In this document: positions 34,286 to 44,130 of the stretch, piece by piece | Layout: every line of letters starts with the position of its first letter | Position numbering within the stretch: the stretch's first letter is position 1 | Source of the DNA: Clostridiales bacterium | GTDB lineage: Bacteria; Bacillota; Clostridia; Oscillospirales; Ruminococcaceae | Length of the DNA stretch: 64,000 bases | Reading direction: 5' to 3' | NCBI GenBank assembly: GCA_019423685.1 | Contig: JAHZAY010000005.1 | Location: forward strand, 62,001 to 126,000 | Notes under the pieces: model-generated | What the model was told of the DNA's origin: nothing | The model's input: the letters and a program-made list of their open reading frames with translations, nothing else | The model's database searches: none | Program-made: the position numbers and the translations under genes

Positions 34286-36758
34286 CTCGCTGCGCCGTGC
34301 AGACCGTTTTTGGCTGCTCGACGGCGCAATGGGAACCCAAATTCAAAAAAAGCTCCGGCAAGCCGGCCGTGAAACCCTCGGCATCCAACCGGAAATTTAT
34401 AATCTCACCGACCCAGACCTCATCGTCCAGGTGCACCGCGAATACCTGCAAGCGGGGTCCAATATCCTGTACACCAACACCTTTGGCGCCAGCCGCAAAA
34501 AGCTGGCTGCAAGCGGGTACACTCCCGCCAAGATCATCCGCGCCGCCGTGCGCAATGCGCGCTGTGCCGCTGAAGGGACAGATGCGCTTGTAGCGCTGGA
34601 CATCGGTCCATTGGGTGAACTGATGGAGCCTTCCGGCACCCTCGGCTTTGAAGAGGCGTACGAGCTGTTCTGTGAACAGGTGACCGCAGGAGTACAAGCC
34701 GGAGTCGACCTGGTGGTGCTGGAGACGATGGCCGACCTGTATGAGGTCAAAGCAGGTATTCTGGCCGTCAGGGAAAGCTGCGAAAAACTGGGCAAAGTGC
34801 TGCCGTTGATGGTCAGCATGACCTTTGAGCAGGGAGGGCGCACCTTCACCGGTTGCTGCGTGGCCTCGATGGCGGCGGTAATCGAGGGATTGGGTGCCGA
34901 TTTGATCGGTTTTAACTGTTCGCTCGGCCCACAGGAAATCCTTCCTCTCGCGCAGCAACTGCGGCAGTACACCACACTTCCTATCTTCATCAAGCCCAAC
35001 GCCGGCTTGCCCGACCCACAAACTGGCCGCTACTCGATGAGCCCCACCCAATTTGCCAAACAGATGGCCGAATTCCTCAAGCTGGGCATCCACGTCTTTG
35101 GCGGCTGCTGCGGCACCGACCCGCAGTTTATCGCAGCACTCCAAGAGATGCTGCAAGCTCACTTGCCCGGGGAATATCCTGCCCTGGCGCCGCAGCGCAC
35201 CCCATGCGTCTGCACCCCAACCCGCTATGTCCCCATCGATCAGGTGCGGATCATCGGGGAGCGCATCAACCCGACCGGCAAGAAGCGGCTCAAACAAGCG
35301 ATTCTGGAACGGGATTTTAGCTACATCCTCTCTCAGGGTATCGAGCAGGTGGAAGCTGGTGCGGACATCCTCGACGTCAACATGGGCATGCCGGACATCG
35401 ACGAGGCGGCAATGCTGCCGCTGGTAGTGCAGAAGTTGCAAGGCGTGCTGGACACTCCCCTTCAGATTGATTCCTCCAACCCCAAAGCGGTGGAGAGGGC
35501 GCTGCGCGTCTACAACGGCAAAGCAATCGTCAATTCGGTCAACGGCGAGGAAAAATCGATGGAGACGGTGCTGCCGCTGGTCAAAAAGTACGGCGCCGCA
35601 GTGGTCGCCCTGACGATGGACGACAAGGGCATCCCCCTGACAGCACAGCAGCGCTTTGCCGTCGCGCAGCGGATTGTCCGCCGCGCCGAAGAATACGGCA
35701 TCCCACGGGAGGACATCTTTGTGGACTGCCTGACCCTGACTGCCTCGGTGCAGCAAAAAGAGGTCGTCGAGACACTCAAAGCAATCCGCATGGTCAAGCA
35801 AGAATTGGGCTGCCGCACCGTCTTGGGCGTCTCCAATATCTCGTTTGGCCTGCCAAACCGCGCTCTGTTAAACCACAGCTTTTTGCTGATGGCCTTGGAG
35901 GCGGGGCTGGATCTGCCAATCCTCAACCCCAACGTCCCCTCAATGCTCGATGCTATCCGCGCCTATGAGGTGCTGTACGCTAAAGATGAACACGCTGCGC
36001 GCTACATCGAAAACTTTAGCCGTCCAGAGGAGATTGCACGCATCTGTGCAAAACCAGCTCCCGCCGCCGCAGTGCTCCCACAAGCACAACCCGGCACAGC
36101 CCAAACAGACCCCATCGCCCAAGCCATCCACAAGGGACTTGGCGACCCCGTCCGCGAGGAGGTCAAAGCGCTGCTGCAGACCCAGGAACCCGAACAGATC
36201 ATCAACGACCGCCTCATCCCTGCGCTGGATGCCGTGGGAGACGATTTTGAAAAGGGTCGCCTCTTCCTGCCGCAGATGATCCAGTCGGCGCAGGCGGCAC
36301 AGGCGGGCTTTGCCGAGATCAAGGAATATCTGGCCGCCCATCCCAAAACGCAGGGGCAGTCCTTTACCCTTGCACAGAAGGGCATTGTCCTGGCCACCGT
36401 CCACGGCGACGTGCACGACATCGGCAAAAACATCGTCAAGGTAATCTTGGAGAACTACGGTTTCCCTGTCCTCGACCTTGGCCGCGACGTGCCGGCGCAA
36501 GCTGTGGTGGATGCCGTGCGCCAACATCACATCCGTCTGGTCGGCTTGAGCGCCTTGATGACCACCACCTTAAAGAGCATGGAGGAGACGATCGCCGCAC
36601 TGCACCAGGCAGGACTTCCCTGCAAAGTGATGGTGGGCGGTGCGGTGCTCACCGAGGAATATGCTATGAAAATCGGGGCAGATTTTTATGCAAAGGATGC
36701 AAAGGCCTCGGCAGATATTGCAAAGCAGGTGCTGGGCGATTCGACCACCCTCCTTTAA
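34266..36758 (+). CDS. metH: Cobalamin-dependent methionine synthase, lacking activation domain
   Basis: 830 residues from a GTG at 34266 with AAAGGG about eight bases upstream; it starts within the previous gene. Domains: homocysteine-binding (about 1-300, with LDGAMGTQIQ, FNCSLGP and the zinc cysteines in GGCCGTDP), pterin-binding (about 330-600, IGERINPTGKKRLK), then the cap and B12 domain (about 640-830, with the lower-ligand motif GDVHDIGKNI). The AdoMet activation domain of classical MetH (total about 1,200 residues) is absent and is encoded by the preceding gene. It makes methionine from homocysteine. An internal A/P-rich linker (AAAVLPQAQPG) separates the pterin and cobalamin parts. 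Confidence 0.95.
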   Translation: MESILIDSLRRADRFWLLDGAMGTQIQKKLRQAGRETLGIQPEIYNLTDPDLIVQVHREYLQAGSNILYTNTFGASRKKLAASGYTPAKIIRAAVRNARCAAEGTDALVALDIGPLGELMEPSGTLGFEEAYELFCEQVTAGVQAGVDLVVLETMADLYEVKAGILAVRESCEKLGKVLPLMVSMTFEQGGRTFTGCCVASMAAVIEGLGADLIGFNCSLGPQEILPLAQQLRQYTTLPIFIKPNAGLPDPQTGRYSMSPTQFAKQMAEFLKLGIHVFGGCCGTDPQFIAALQEMLQAHLPGEYPALAPQRTPCVCTPTRYVPIDQVRIIGERINPTGKKRLKQAILERDFSYILSQGIEQVEAGADILDVNMGMPDIDEAAMLPLVVQKLQGVLDTPLQIDSSNPKAVERALRVYNGKAIVNSVNGEEKSMETVLPLVKKYGAAVVALTMDDKGIPLTAQQRFAVAQRIVRRAEEYGIPREDIFVDCLTLTASVQQKEVVETLKAIRMVKQELGCRTVLGVSNISFGLPNRALLNHSFLLMALEAGLDLPILNPNVPSMLDAIRAYEVLYAKDEHAARYIENFSRPEEIARICAKPAPAAAVLPQAQPGTAQTDPIAQAIHKGLGDPVREEVKALLQTQEPEQIINDRLIPALDAVGDDFEKGRLFLPQMIQSAQAAQAGFAEIKEYLAAHPKTQGQSFTLAQKGIVLATVHGDVHDIGKNIVKVILENYGFPVLDLGRDVPAQAVVDAVRQHHIRLVGLSALMTTTLKSMEETIAALHQAGLPCKVMVGGAVLTEEYAMKIGADFYAKDAKASADIAKQVLGDSTTLL

Positions 36759-36897
36759 TTCTTGCAACTTGAGAGGAGATTCCTTGCGAGGAGAAAAAGA
36801 TTGTGAAAAAATGCACAAATTCATTCCCCTGAAACCCCACTCTCATAACAAAAAGGAAAACCTTTGTAAATTCGAGGTAAATCCCCCCTCTGCGCCC

Positions 36898-36926
36898 TTG
36901 AAAAAATAGGTAGGATAGATTACAAT
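36898..36926 (+). promoter_or_regulatory. Promoter of the pgk operon
   Basis: TTGAAA, 17 bases, TACAAT, 120 bases before pgk. No terminator for metH was found between 36759 and here. Confidence 0.75.
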
Positions 36927-37047
36927 AGACTTGAATTGTAGAGTTTAAGGCTCACAATTTTGCGGTAAAAAGATGCATTGCCTGGCAAAAGGCAATCCAT
37001 TCCAATATGCGCCGGCGATGTCCGGCAGGAAAGGCAGGTCATGTCTG

Positions 37048-38244
<1,197 letters not shown>

Positions 38245-38255
38245 TCGCTTTTGAC

Positions 38256-38297
38256 CAGAGCAGGTGCAGGAGAGGGCTCCTGTACCTGCTCTTTTTG
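38256..38297 (+). terminator. Terminator after pgk
   Basis: AGAGCAGGT-G-CAGGAG and CTCCTG-T-ACCTGCTCT around a short loop, then TTTTT. Confidence 0.88.
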
Positions 38298-38324
38298 AAT
38301 GTTTACCGAATGGGGGGATCTCAC

Positions 38325-38921
38325 TTGTCCATGTATTACAACGATTTTTCCTATCTTTTTAATCTGATGGGCCTGTCGCTGTTTCTCGGCAGCTTAATAG
38401 AACTGGTCCTGTACATCTTCGAGTCGATTGGGCTGTATGCAATGGCCCGCAATACTGGTCTCAACAACGCTTGGCTTTCCTGGCTCCCGATCGGTCGGGA
38501 CTACCTGATCGGAGCGCTGGCGGACCGCTATTCCCTTACCTGCCGCCAGAAAAATGGCTGGCTGCGCATCCTGCTGACCACCTTGAGCGCCATTCAGTTT
38601 CCTTTGAGCTTGGTCGGCATTCTGCTGGCATTTATTATCATCAGCCTGTTTATCTATTCGCTGCCGATGCTGCTGGTCATCGTCGTCATGCTCTGTGCGC
38701 TGCTGACGGTGGTCAGCCTGGTGTATAAGGTCTGCTATCTCGTTGCATTCTACTATATGATGATGGACTATGAGCCATCCCGCGCAGTTCTGTATACCGT
38801 TCTGGCCTTCTTCGAATTGCAGGCCATTCCGCTGATGCTTTGCCGGAACAATGTTCCGGTCGGTGAAGCCGGCCGCCATCAGCCAACCCAGCCAAAATAT
38901 GACGTACACAGCCAGCTTTAA
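38325..38921 (+). CDS. Membrane protein inside the glycolytic cluster, unknown
   Basis: 198 residues from a TTG at 38325, seven bases behind GGGGGG; an ATG at 38331 is the alternative. Four hydrophobic spans, among them LFLGSLIELVLYIFESIG, a double span from LVGILLAFIIISLF to VIVVMLCALLTVVSLVY, with a conserved-looking loop ARNTGLNNAWLSWLPIGRDY between span 1 and 2. The loop (GxxNAWLAWIPxxxxyllG) is common in unnamed membrane proteins of Clostridia. Located between pgk and tpiA on the same strand; possible role in glycolysis is not supported by motifs. Confidence 0.7.
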   Translation: MSMYYNDFSYLFNLMGLSLFLGSLIELVLYIFESIGLYAMARNTGLNNAWLSWLPIGRDYLIGALADRYSLTCRQKNGWLRILLTTLSAIQFPLSLVGILLAFIIISLFIYSLPMLLVIVVMLCALLTVVSLVYKVCYLVAFYYMMMDYEPSRAVLYTVLAFFELQAIPLMLCRNNVPVGEAGRHQPTQPKYDVHSQL

Positions 38922-38974
38922 GTTTTTAAGGCGCGCTGTAGCCTATATGTTTTTTGATGAAAGGATGTTTTACT

Positions 38975-39739
38975 ATGAATAAATCTCTGCGCAAAGCCAT
39001 TGTTGCCGGAAACTGGAAGATGAACAACGACCGCAAAGCCGCAAAGGCCCTGCTCACCGAGCTCAAACCTCTGGTGCAGGATGCCGGATGCGAGGTTGTC
39101 GTCTGCGTTCCGTTTGTAGACCTTGAAGCTGCGCTTTCTCTGTGCGAGGGCACCAACCTGCACGTCGGCGCTCAGAACTGCCACTGGGCAAAATCCGGCG
39201 CCTTTACCGGTGAGATTTCCGCTGAAATGCTCTCCGAGATGGGCGTCGAGTACGTCATCATCGGCCACTCGGAGCGCCGCCAATACTTTGGCGAGACCGA
39301 CGAGACGGTCAACATGCGCGTGCGCGCCGCTCTGGATGCAGGTTTAAAGGTCATCCTGTGCGTCGGAGAGGTGCTCCAGCAGCGCGAACAGGGCGTCACC
39401 GAAGAGGTCGTCAGCATGCAGACCAAGATCGCGCTGGGCGGTGTTAGCGAGCAGGAACTGAAAAACATCGTCATCGCCTATGAGCCAGTTTGGGCGATCG
39501 GTACTGGCAAGACCGCTACTGCCGACCAGGCCGAGGAAGTTTGCGCCATCATCCGCGGCGTAGTGGAAAAGCTGTACAACAAAGCTGCCGCTGATGCCAT
39601 GACCATCCAGTACGGCGGTTCGATGAAACCGGGCAACGCCAAAGAGCTGCTGAGCAAAGAGGACGTCGACGGCGGACTGATCGGCGGCGCTGCACTGGTT
39701 GCAAAGGACTTTGCTGCCATTATCGAAGCGGCAAAATAA
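38975..39739 (+). CDS. tpiA: Triosephosphate isomerase
   Basis: 254 residues. Interconverts dihydroxyacetone phosphate and glyceraldehyde 3-phosphate. The substrate lysine is in AGNWKMN, catalytic histidine in IGHSERR, catalytic glutamate in AYEPVWAIGTG, and the phosphate loop in YGGSMKPGN. ATG 38975 was preferred over an in-frame ATG at 38954 because GAAAGGA lies between them at a proper distance for 38975. Followed 150 bases later by gpmI. Confidence 0.97.
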   Translation: MNKSLRKAIVAGNWKMNNDRKAAKALLTELKPLVQDAGCEVVVCVPFVDLEAALSLCEGTNLHVGAQNCHWAKSGAFTGEISAEMLSEMGVEYVIIGHSERRQYFGETDETVNMRVRAALDAGLKVILCVGEVLQQREQGVTEEVVSMQTKIALGGVSEQELKNIVIAYEPVWAIGTGKTATADQAEEVCAIIRGVVEKLYNKAAADAMTIQYGGSMKPGNAKELLSKEDVDGGLIGGAALVAKDFAAIIEAAK

Positions 39740-39889
39740 TTTCTATGAAAATTCCTTTTCCTGCACAAAATCTCTCCCGACGACCGATGCCCCATCGGCA
39801 CTGCCGGCAGCTGGATTTTGCGCAGGGGAGCTTTTGCGCAAAGCCGCTCATTTTGGCGGGCAAAACTTTTCAGAAAGAGGTGCATTACC

Positions 39890-41425
39890 ATGAAACAACC
39901 ACTTGTTTTAATGATCCTCGACGGCTTCGGTATCAATCATTCGGATTACGGCAACGCCATCCACGCTGCCAAAAAGCCGAACCTCGATCAATATTTTTCC
40001 CAGTACCCCCACACCCAACTTGGTGCATCCGGTCTGGATGTCGGATTGCCTGACGGACAGATGGGCAACTCGGAGGTAGGCCACACCAACATCGGCGCGG
40101 GCCGCATCGTCTACCAGGAGCTGACCCGCATCACCAAGTCGATCCAGGACGGCGACTTCTTCTCCAATCCTGCCCTGCTCGGCGCCATCCAAAACTGCAA
40201 AAAGCACGACTCCGCACTGCACCTGATGGGTCTGCTCTCCAACGGCGGCGTACACAGCCATATCGAGCATCTGTTCGGGCTGCTGGAGCTTGCCAAGAAA
40301 AATGGCCTGCACAAGGTATATGTTCACTGCTTTATGGACGGCCGCGATGTGCCGCCGACCTCCGGCAAGGAGTTTGTCGCGCAGCTGCAAAGCAAGCTCG
40401 ATATGCTGGGCTGCGGCAAGATCGCCTCGGTTATGGGCCGTTACTACGCTATGGACCGCGACAACCGCTGGGAGCGCGTCCAGAAAGCCTATGATGTTCT
40501 GGTATTGGGCAAAGGAGAGCAGTGCGACGATGCGGTTCAGGCAGTGGAACATTCCTATGCAGCCGACGTCACCGACGAGTTTATCGCACCGGTAGTCATC
40601 GGAAATCCTCAGGAAGGCCGCATTGCTGCCAACGACTCGGTCATCTTTTACAACTTCCGACCGGACCGTGCCCGCGAGATCACCCGCACACTGGTTGATC
40701 CGGACTTTTCCGGTTTTGCGCGCACCTTCTTCCCGCTCTACTATGTCTGCATGACCCAGTACGATGCGACTATGCCAAATGTCGAGGTCGCCTTCAAACC
40801 GGAAACCCTCAACGACACCTTTGGCGAATACATCTCCAAGCGGGGATTGACCCAGCTGCGCATCGCTGAAACCGAGAAATACGCCCACGTCACCTTCTTC
40901 TTTAACGGCGGCGTAGAGACAGTATCGCCGGGCGAGGATCGCGCACTGATCAACTCCCCGAAGGTTGCCACCTACGACCTGAAACCGGAGATGAGCGCCT
41001 ACGAGGTCACCGACGAGCTGCTCTCCCGTCTGGACAGCGGCAAATATGATGTGGTCATCCTCAACTACGCCAACTGCGACATGGTCGGTCATACCGGTGT
41101 CTTTGACGCAGCAGTCAAGGCAGTAGAAGCGGTGGATGAATGTGCCGGCAAGGTCATCGAGAAGGTTCTCTCGATGGGTGGCACCGTTCTGCTGACCGCC
41201 GATCACGGCAATGCCGACAAGATGTATGAGGCGGACGGCTCTCCGTTCACCGCACACACCACCAATCCGGTCCCGTTCCTGGTCATCAGCGCCGATAAGC
41301 GGTTTGCTCCAGGCAGCGTACAGCTGCGTGAGGGAGGCCGCCTGGCAGACATCGCCCCGACGATGTTAAAGATTTTGAATCTGCCGCAGCCTAAAGCGAT
41401 GACCGGAAAATCCATCATCGAATAA
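39890..41425 (+). CDS. gpmI: 2,3-bisphosphoglycerate-independent phosphoglycerate mutase
   Basis: 511 residues. Alkaline-phosphatase-fold, manganese-dependent mutase converting 3- to 2-phosphoglycerate. The catalytic serine is in MGNSEVGHTNIGAGR; metal ligands lie in LMILDGFG, MVGHTGVFDAA, LLTADHGNADKM and FTAHTTNPVP. The ATG at 39890 has AGAAAGAGG ten bases upstream. It ends the pgk-tpiA-gpmI cluster and is followed by a very strong terminator. Confidence 0.97.
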   Translation: MKQPLVLMILDGFGINHSDYGNAIHAAKKPNLDQYFSQYPHTQLGASGLDVGLPDGQMGNSEVGHTNIGAGRIVYQELTRITKSIQDGDFFSNPALLGAIQNCKKHDSALHLMGLLSNGGVHSHIEHLFGLLELAKKNGLHKVYVHCFMDGRDVPPTSGKEFVAQLQSKLDMLGCGKIASVMGRYYAMDRDNRWERVQKAYDVLVLGKGEQCDDAVQAVEHSYAADVTDEFIAPVVIGNPQEGRIAANDSVIFYNFRPDRAREITRTLVDPDFSGFARTFFPLYYVCMTQYDATMPNVEVAFKPETLNDTFGEYISKRGLTQLRIAETEKYAHVTFFFNGGVETVSPGEDRALINSPKVATYDLKPEMSAYEVTDELLSRLDSGKYDVVILNYANCDMVGHTGVFDAAVKAVEAVDECAGKVIEKVLSMGGTVLLTADHGNADKMYEADGSPFTAHTTNPVPFLVISADKRFAPGSVQLREGGRLADIAPTMLKILNLPQPKAMTGKSIIE

Positions 41426-41437
41426 AGCGATAATAGA

Positions 41438-41484
41438 GCAAAAAAAGATCCCACCCGCATGATTGCGGGTGGGATCTTTTTTTT
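41438..41484. terminator. Bidirectional terminator between gpmI and guaB
   Basis: GATCCCACCCGCA and TGCGGGTGGGATC around a 4-base loop, with six As before and eight Ts after; it can serve both convergent genes. Confidence 0.95.
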
Positions 41485-41535
41485 GCCGTTCATATAATTT
41501 GGAACCAGTGGATAATTGGTTGCCGCACCAGGTTA

Positions 41536-43044
41536 TTAGATAATCTGGTTGCTTCTGTCTTTAAGCAGAACGTCGTGGCTGCCGCCCTCGACAATAGAAA
41601 CGGAGGAAACCAAAGTGATCTTTGCCTTCTCCTGAAGCTCCGGAATGGTCAGAGCGCCGCAGTTGCACATGGTGGAGCGCACCTTGCTCAGCGACAGATT
41701 GACGTTATCCTTGAGCGAACCGGCGTACGGTACATAGGAGTCAACGCCCTCCTCGAAGGACAGCTTCTTGTCACCGCCCAGATCGTAGCGCTGCCAGTTT
41801 CTAGCGCGGGCAGAACCCTCGCCCCAGTACTCCTTCATGTAGTTGCCGTTGATGTTGACCTTATTTGTCGGGCTCTCATCAAAGCGGGCAAAGTAACGGC
41901 CCAGCATGATGAAATCTGCGCCCATCGCCAGTGCCAAGGTCATGTGGTAATCCTGTACGATACCGCCATCCGAGCAGATCGGCACATAGATGCCGGTCTC
42001 TTTGAAGTACTCATCGCGGGCCTGTGCAACCTCGATGACTGCGGTGGCCTGTCCACGGCCAATACCTTTCTGCTCACGGGTGATGCAGATGGAACCGCCG
42101 CCGATACCGATCTTGACAAAGTCTGCGCCCGCTTTTGCCAGGAAGAGGAAGCCCTCGCGGTCTACGACGTTGCCTGCGCCAACCTTTACGGTGTCGCCGT
42201 ATTTTGCACGGATAAAGTCGAGGGTGCGTTTCTGCCACTCGCTGAAGCCCTCGGAGGAGTCGATGCACAGCACATCTGCGCCGGCCTCTACCAGAGCCGG
42301 TACGCGCTCTTCGTAGTCGCGGGTGTTGATGCCGGCGCCGACTACATAGCGTTTATGCTGATCGAGCAGCTCATTGGTGTTCTCTTTGTGGGAGGAATAG
42401 TCCTTGCGGAATACAAAATATTTCAGGCGCTGGTTTTGATCTACCAGCGGCAGGGAGTTGAGTTTGTGCTCCCAGATAATGTCGTTTGCCTCTTTCAGCG
42501 AGGTGTTTGCATCCGCTGTAATGAGGTTTTCAAACTTTGTCATAAACTCAGAAACCGGAGTATCCAAGCTCATGCGGCTGACACGGTAGTCGCGGCTGGT
42601 GACGATGCCGACCAGTTTGCCGTTGGCTGTGCCATCCTCGGTAACAGCGACGGTCGAGTGACCGGTCTTTTCTTTGAGTTCGAGAATATCTTTAAGCGTC
42701 TTATCTGGGCTGACATTGGAATCGCTGGTGACAAATCCTGCCTTGTAGCTCTTGACCCTAGCGATCATCGCGGCCTCATCTTCTATCGACTGAGAGCCGT
42801 AGATAAAGGAGATGCCGCCCTCCTTTGCAAGTGCAATCGCCATCTTATCGTCGGAAACCGACTGCATGATAGCAGACACCAGCGGGATGTTCATCATCAG
42901 CGGGCATTCCTCTTGACCCTTTTTAAATTTTACCAAAGGGGTCTTCAGGCTAACGCTTGCCGGAATGCACTGGGACGAGGAATAACCCGGTACCAGCAGA
43001 TACTCACCAAAGGTATGGGACGGTTCACTGTAATAAAACGCCAT
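41536..43044 (-). CDS. guaB: IMP dehydrogenase
   Basis: 502 residues. Oxidises IMP to XMP, the first committed step of GMP synthesis. The catalytic cysteine loop is GGGSICITREQKGIGRGQ, the flap region contains EGSARARNWQRYD, and the nested CBS pair (around residues 110-230) is present (ILELKEKTGHSTVAVTEDG; NSLPLVDQNQRLKY). The N-terminus FYYSEPSHTFGEYLLVPGYS marks a clostridial subtype. The ATG 43044 follows AAGGAGAG. It is monocistronic, with a promoter at 43110-43138. Confidence 0.93.
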   Translation of the reverse strand: MAFYYSEPSHTFGEYLLVPGYSSSQCIPASVSLKTPLVKFKKGQEECPLMMNIPLVSAIMQSVSDDKMAIALAKEGGISFIYGSQSIEDEAAMIARVKSYKAGFVTSDSNVSPDKTLKDILELKEKTGHSTVAVTEDGTANGKLVGIVTSRDYRVSRMSLDTPVSEFMTKFENLITADANTSLKEANDIIWEHKLNSLPLVDQNQRLKYFVFRKDYSSHKENTNELLDQHKRYVVGAGINTRDYEERVPALVEAGADVLCIDSSEGFSEWQKRTLDFIRAKYGDTVKVGAGNVVDREGFLFLAKAGADFVKIGIGGGSICITREQKGIGRGQATAVIEVAQARDEYFKETGIYVPICSDGGIVQDYHMTLALAMGADFIMLGRYFARFDESPTNKVNINGNYMKEYWGEGSARARNWQRYDLGGDKKLSFEEGVDSYVPYAGSLKDNVNLSLSKVRSTMCNCGALTIPELQEKAKITLVSSVSIVEGGSHDVLLKDRSNQII

Positions 43045-43109
43045 AAACTCAACTCTCCTTACTTCAACATTTTGTTCTGTGAACACAAAAAAAGGTTGTA
43101 TTTCTAATA

Positions 43110-43138
43110 ATCATACTATAAGCCGTCGACAAATTCAA
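43110..43138 (-). promoter_or_regulatory. Promoter of guaB
   Basis: On the minus strand: TTGAAT, 17 bases, TATGAT, about 65 bases before the start. Confidence 0.72.
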
Positions 43139-43309
43139 CCTGTATTTTGACAAAACTTCATTTCCCGCTCCACCAATTTTTTTGGAAACATCCCACAAAG
43201 GCGCTGAACGCTCAAAAGAGCGCTTGGAATCTTTTTCCTCTGGCAGAAGAGAGGCGGGCCAAAAGCTTTTGTGCAGCTACCTTTATTGATTATGTCCCCA
43301 TTTGCTGCA

Positions 43310-43346
43310 TAAAAATATGCGCCCCAAAGCCGTTTGGGGCGCATAT
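43310..43346 (-). terminator. Terminator after the amidotransferase gene
   Basis: ATATGCGCCCCAAA and TTTGGGGCGCATAT around four bases (perfect 14-bp arms); the minus strand continues with TTTTTATG. Confidence 0.92.
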
Positions 43347-43349
43347 GTG

Positions 43350-44102
43350 CTATTTCATATTCTTTGCGCAGGCATCTACAAAGGCAGAAAAGAGGTTGTT
43401 TGCCACCTTGTCACCTAAGCCCAGAATCTCTGGGTGCCACTGCACGCCCATAGCAAATTTCTTGCCCGGGTAATATGCCGACTCGACGATGCCGTCATCC
43501 GCAATCGCCATGCTGCACAGCGGATCGCCCAATTTCTTGACGCCCTGATGGTGCAGCGTATTGACACCGATCTGCAGCAGTCCACCGGTGAAGGTCTGCA
43601 ACGGGGTATCCTTCATTACGTTGACTGTGTGCATCGCGCGATCCCTTTCTCCCGCCTTGGTGCGCTGATGCTCGATGTGGGTGCTGCTCTTGTGCTGGAT
43701 GTTCAGGTCCTGATACATCGTACCGCCGGTCGCCACATTCAGCACCTGGAAGCCGCGGCAGACGCCAAGCACCGGCTTATCCATCTCCAGCGCCTTCTGC
43801 ATCAACGGGATCTCTAGCGCATCGCGCTCCGGAGCAAGGGAGCCGCAGCAATCCAGCAGCTCTTCGCCGTACAATCCCGGATGGATGTCCGGGCCACCGG
43901 TAAACAGCACGCCGTCGACGTGGTTGAGCAGGTTTTCAAAATCGGACAGCTGGAAAGAGCCTTCCAGACAGCTGAGCTGCACCGGCAGACCACCGCATGC
44001 GCTCACGCAGTGAATGAAGTTTGGAAATACATAGCAGAACATTTCCTCTTCGTCTCCGCCCGTCCAGGTCTTTGGTGTAATGGCAATAACTGGCTTTCTC
44101 AT
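43350..44102 (-). CDS. Class I glutamine amidotransferase, PuuD-like
   Basis: 250 residues of the gamma-glutamyl-gamma-aminobutyrate hydrolase (peptidase C26) family. The nucleophile elbow is LGVCRGFQVLNVATGG, the histidine-glutamate pair is in GVQWHPE, and FTGGPDIHPGLYGE is a family motif. PuuD frees GABA from its gamma-glutamyl conjugate in putrescine breakdown; family members also act on other gamma-glutamyl compounds. No other putrescine genes are near, so the substrate is open. It is 28 bases downstream of the patatin-like gene on the same strand. Confidence 0.9.
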   Translation of the reverse strand: MRKPVIAITPKTWTGGDEEEMFCYVFPNFIHCVSACGGLPVQLSCLEGSFQLSDFENLLNHVDGVLFTGGPDIHPGLYGEELLDCCGSLAPERDALEIPLMQKALEMDKPVLGVCRGFQVLNVATGGTMYQDLNIQHKSSTHIEHQRTKAGERDRAMHTVNVMKDTPLQTFTGGLLQIGVNTLHHQGVKKLGDPLCSMAIADDGIVESAYYPGKKFAMGVQWHPEILGLGDKVANNLFSAFVDACAKNMK

Positions 44103-44130
44103 TGGTCATTCCTCCATTGCAGTTTTCGGA

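Larger units (their letters stand above)
43045..43349. other. Intergenic region with guaB promoter
   Basis: 305 bases. Contains the guaB promoter and, at the left of the next gene, a terminator; I see no gene and no purine-type riboswitch. Confidence 0.6.

Noticed and set aside
34245..35801. 518-codon minus-strand frame opposite metH
   Set aside because: Antisense shadow with Cys/His-rich composition; metH domains are complete on the plus strand.
36973..37047. N-terminal extension of Pgk by 25 residues
   Set aside because: No homology to the Pgk family in that part and the normal family start is at 37048.
41575..43107. 510-codon plus-strand frame opposite guaB
   Set aside because: Antisense shadow; IMP dehydrogenase active-site loop is on the minus strand.
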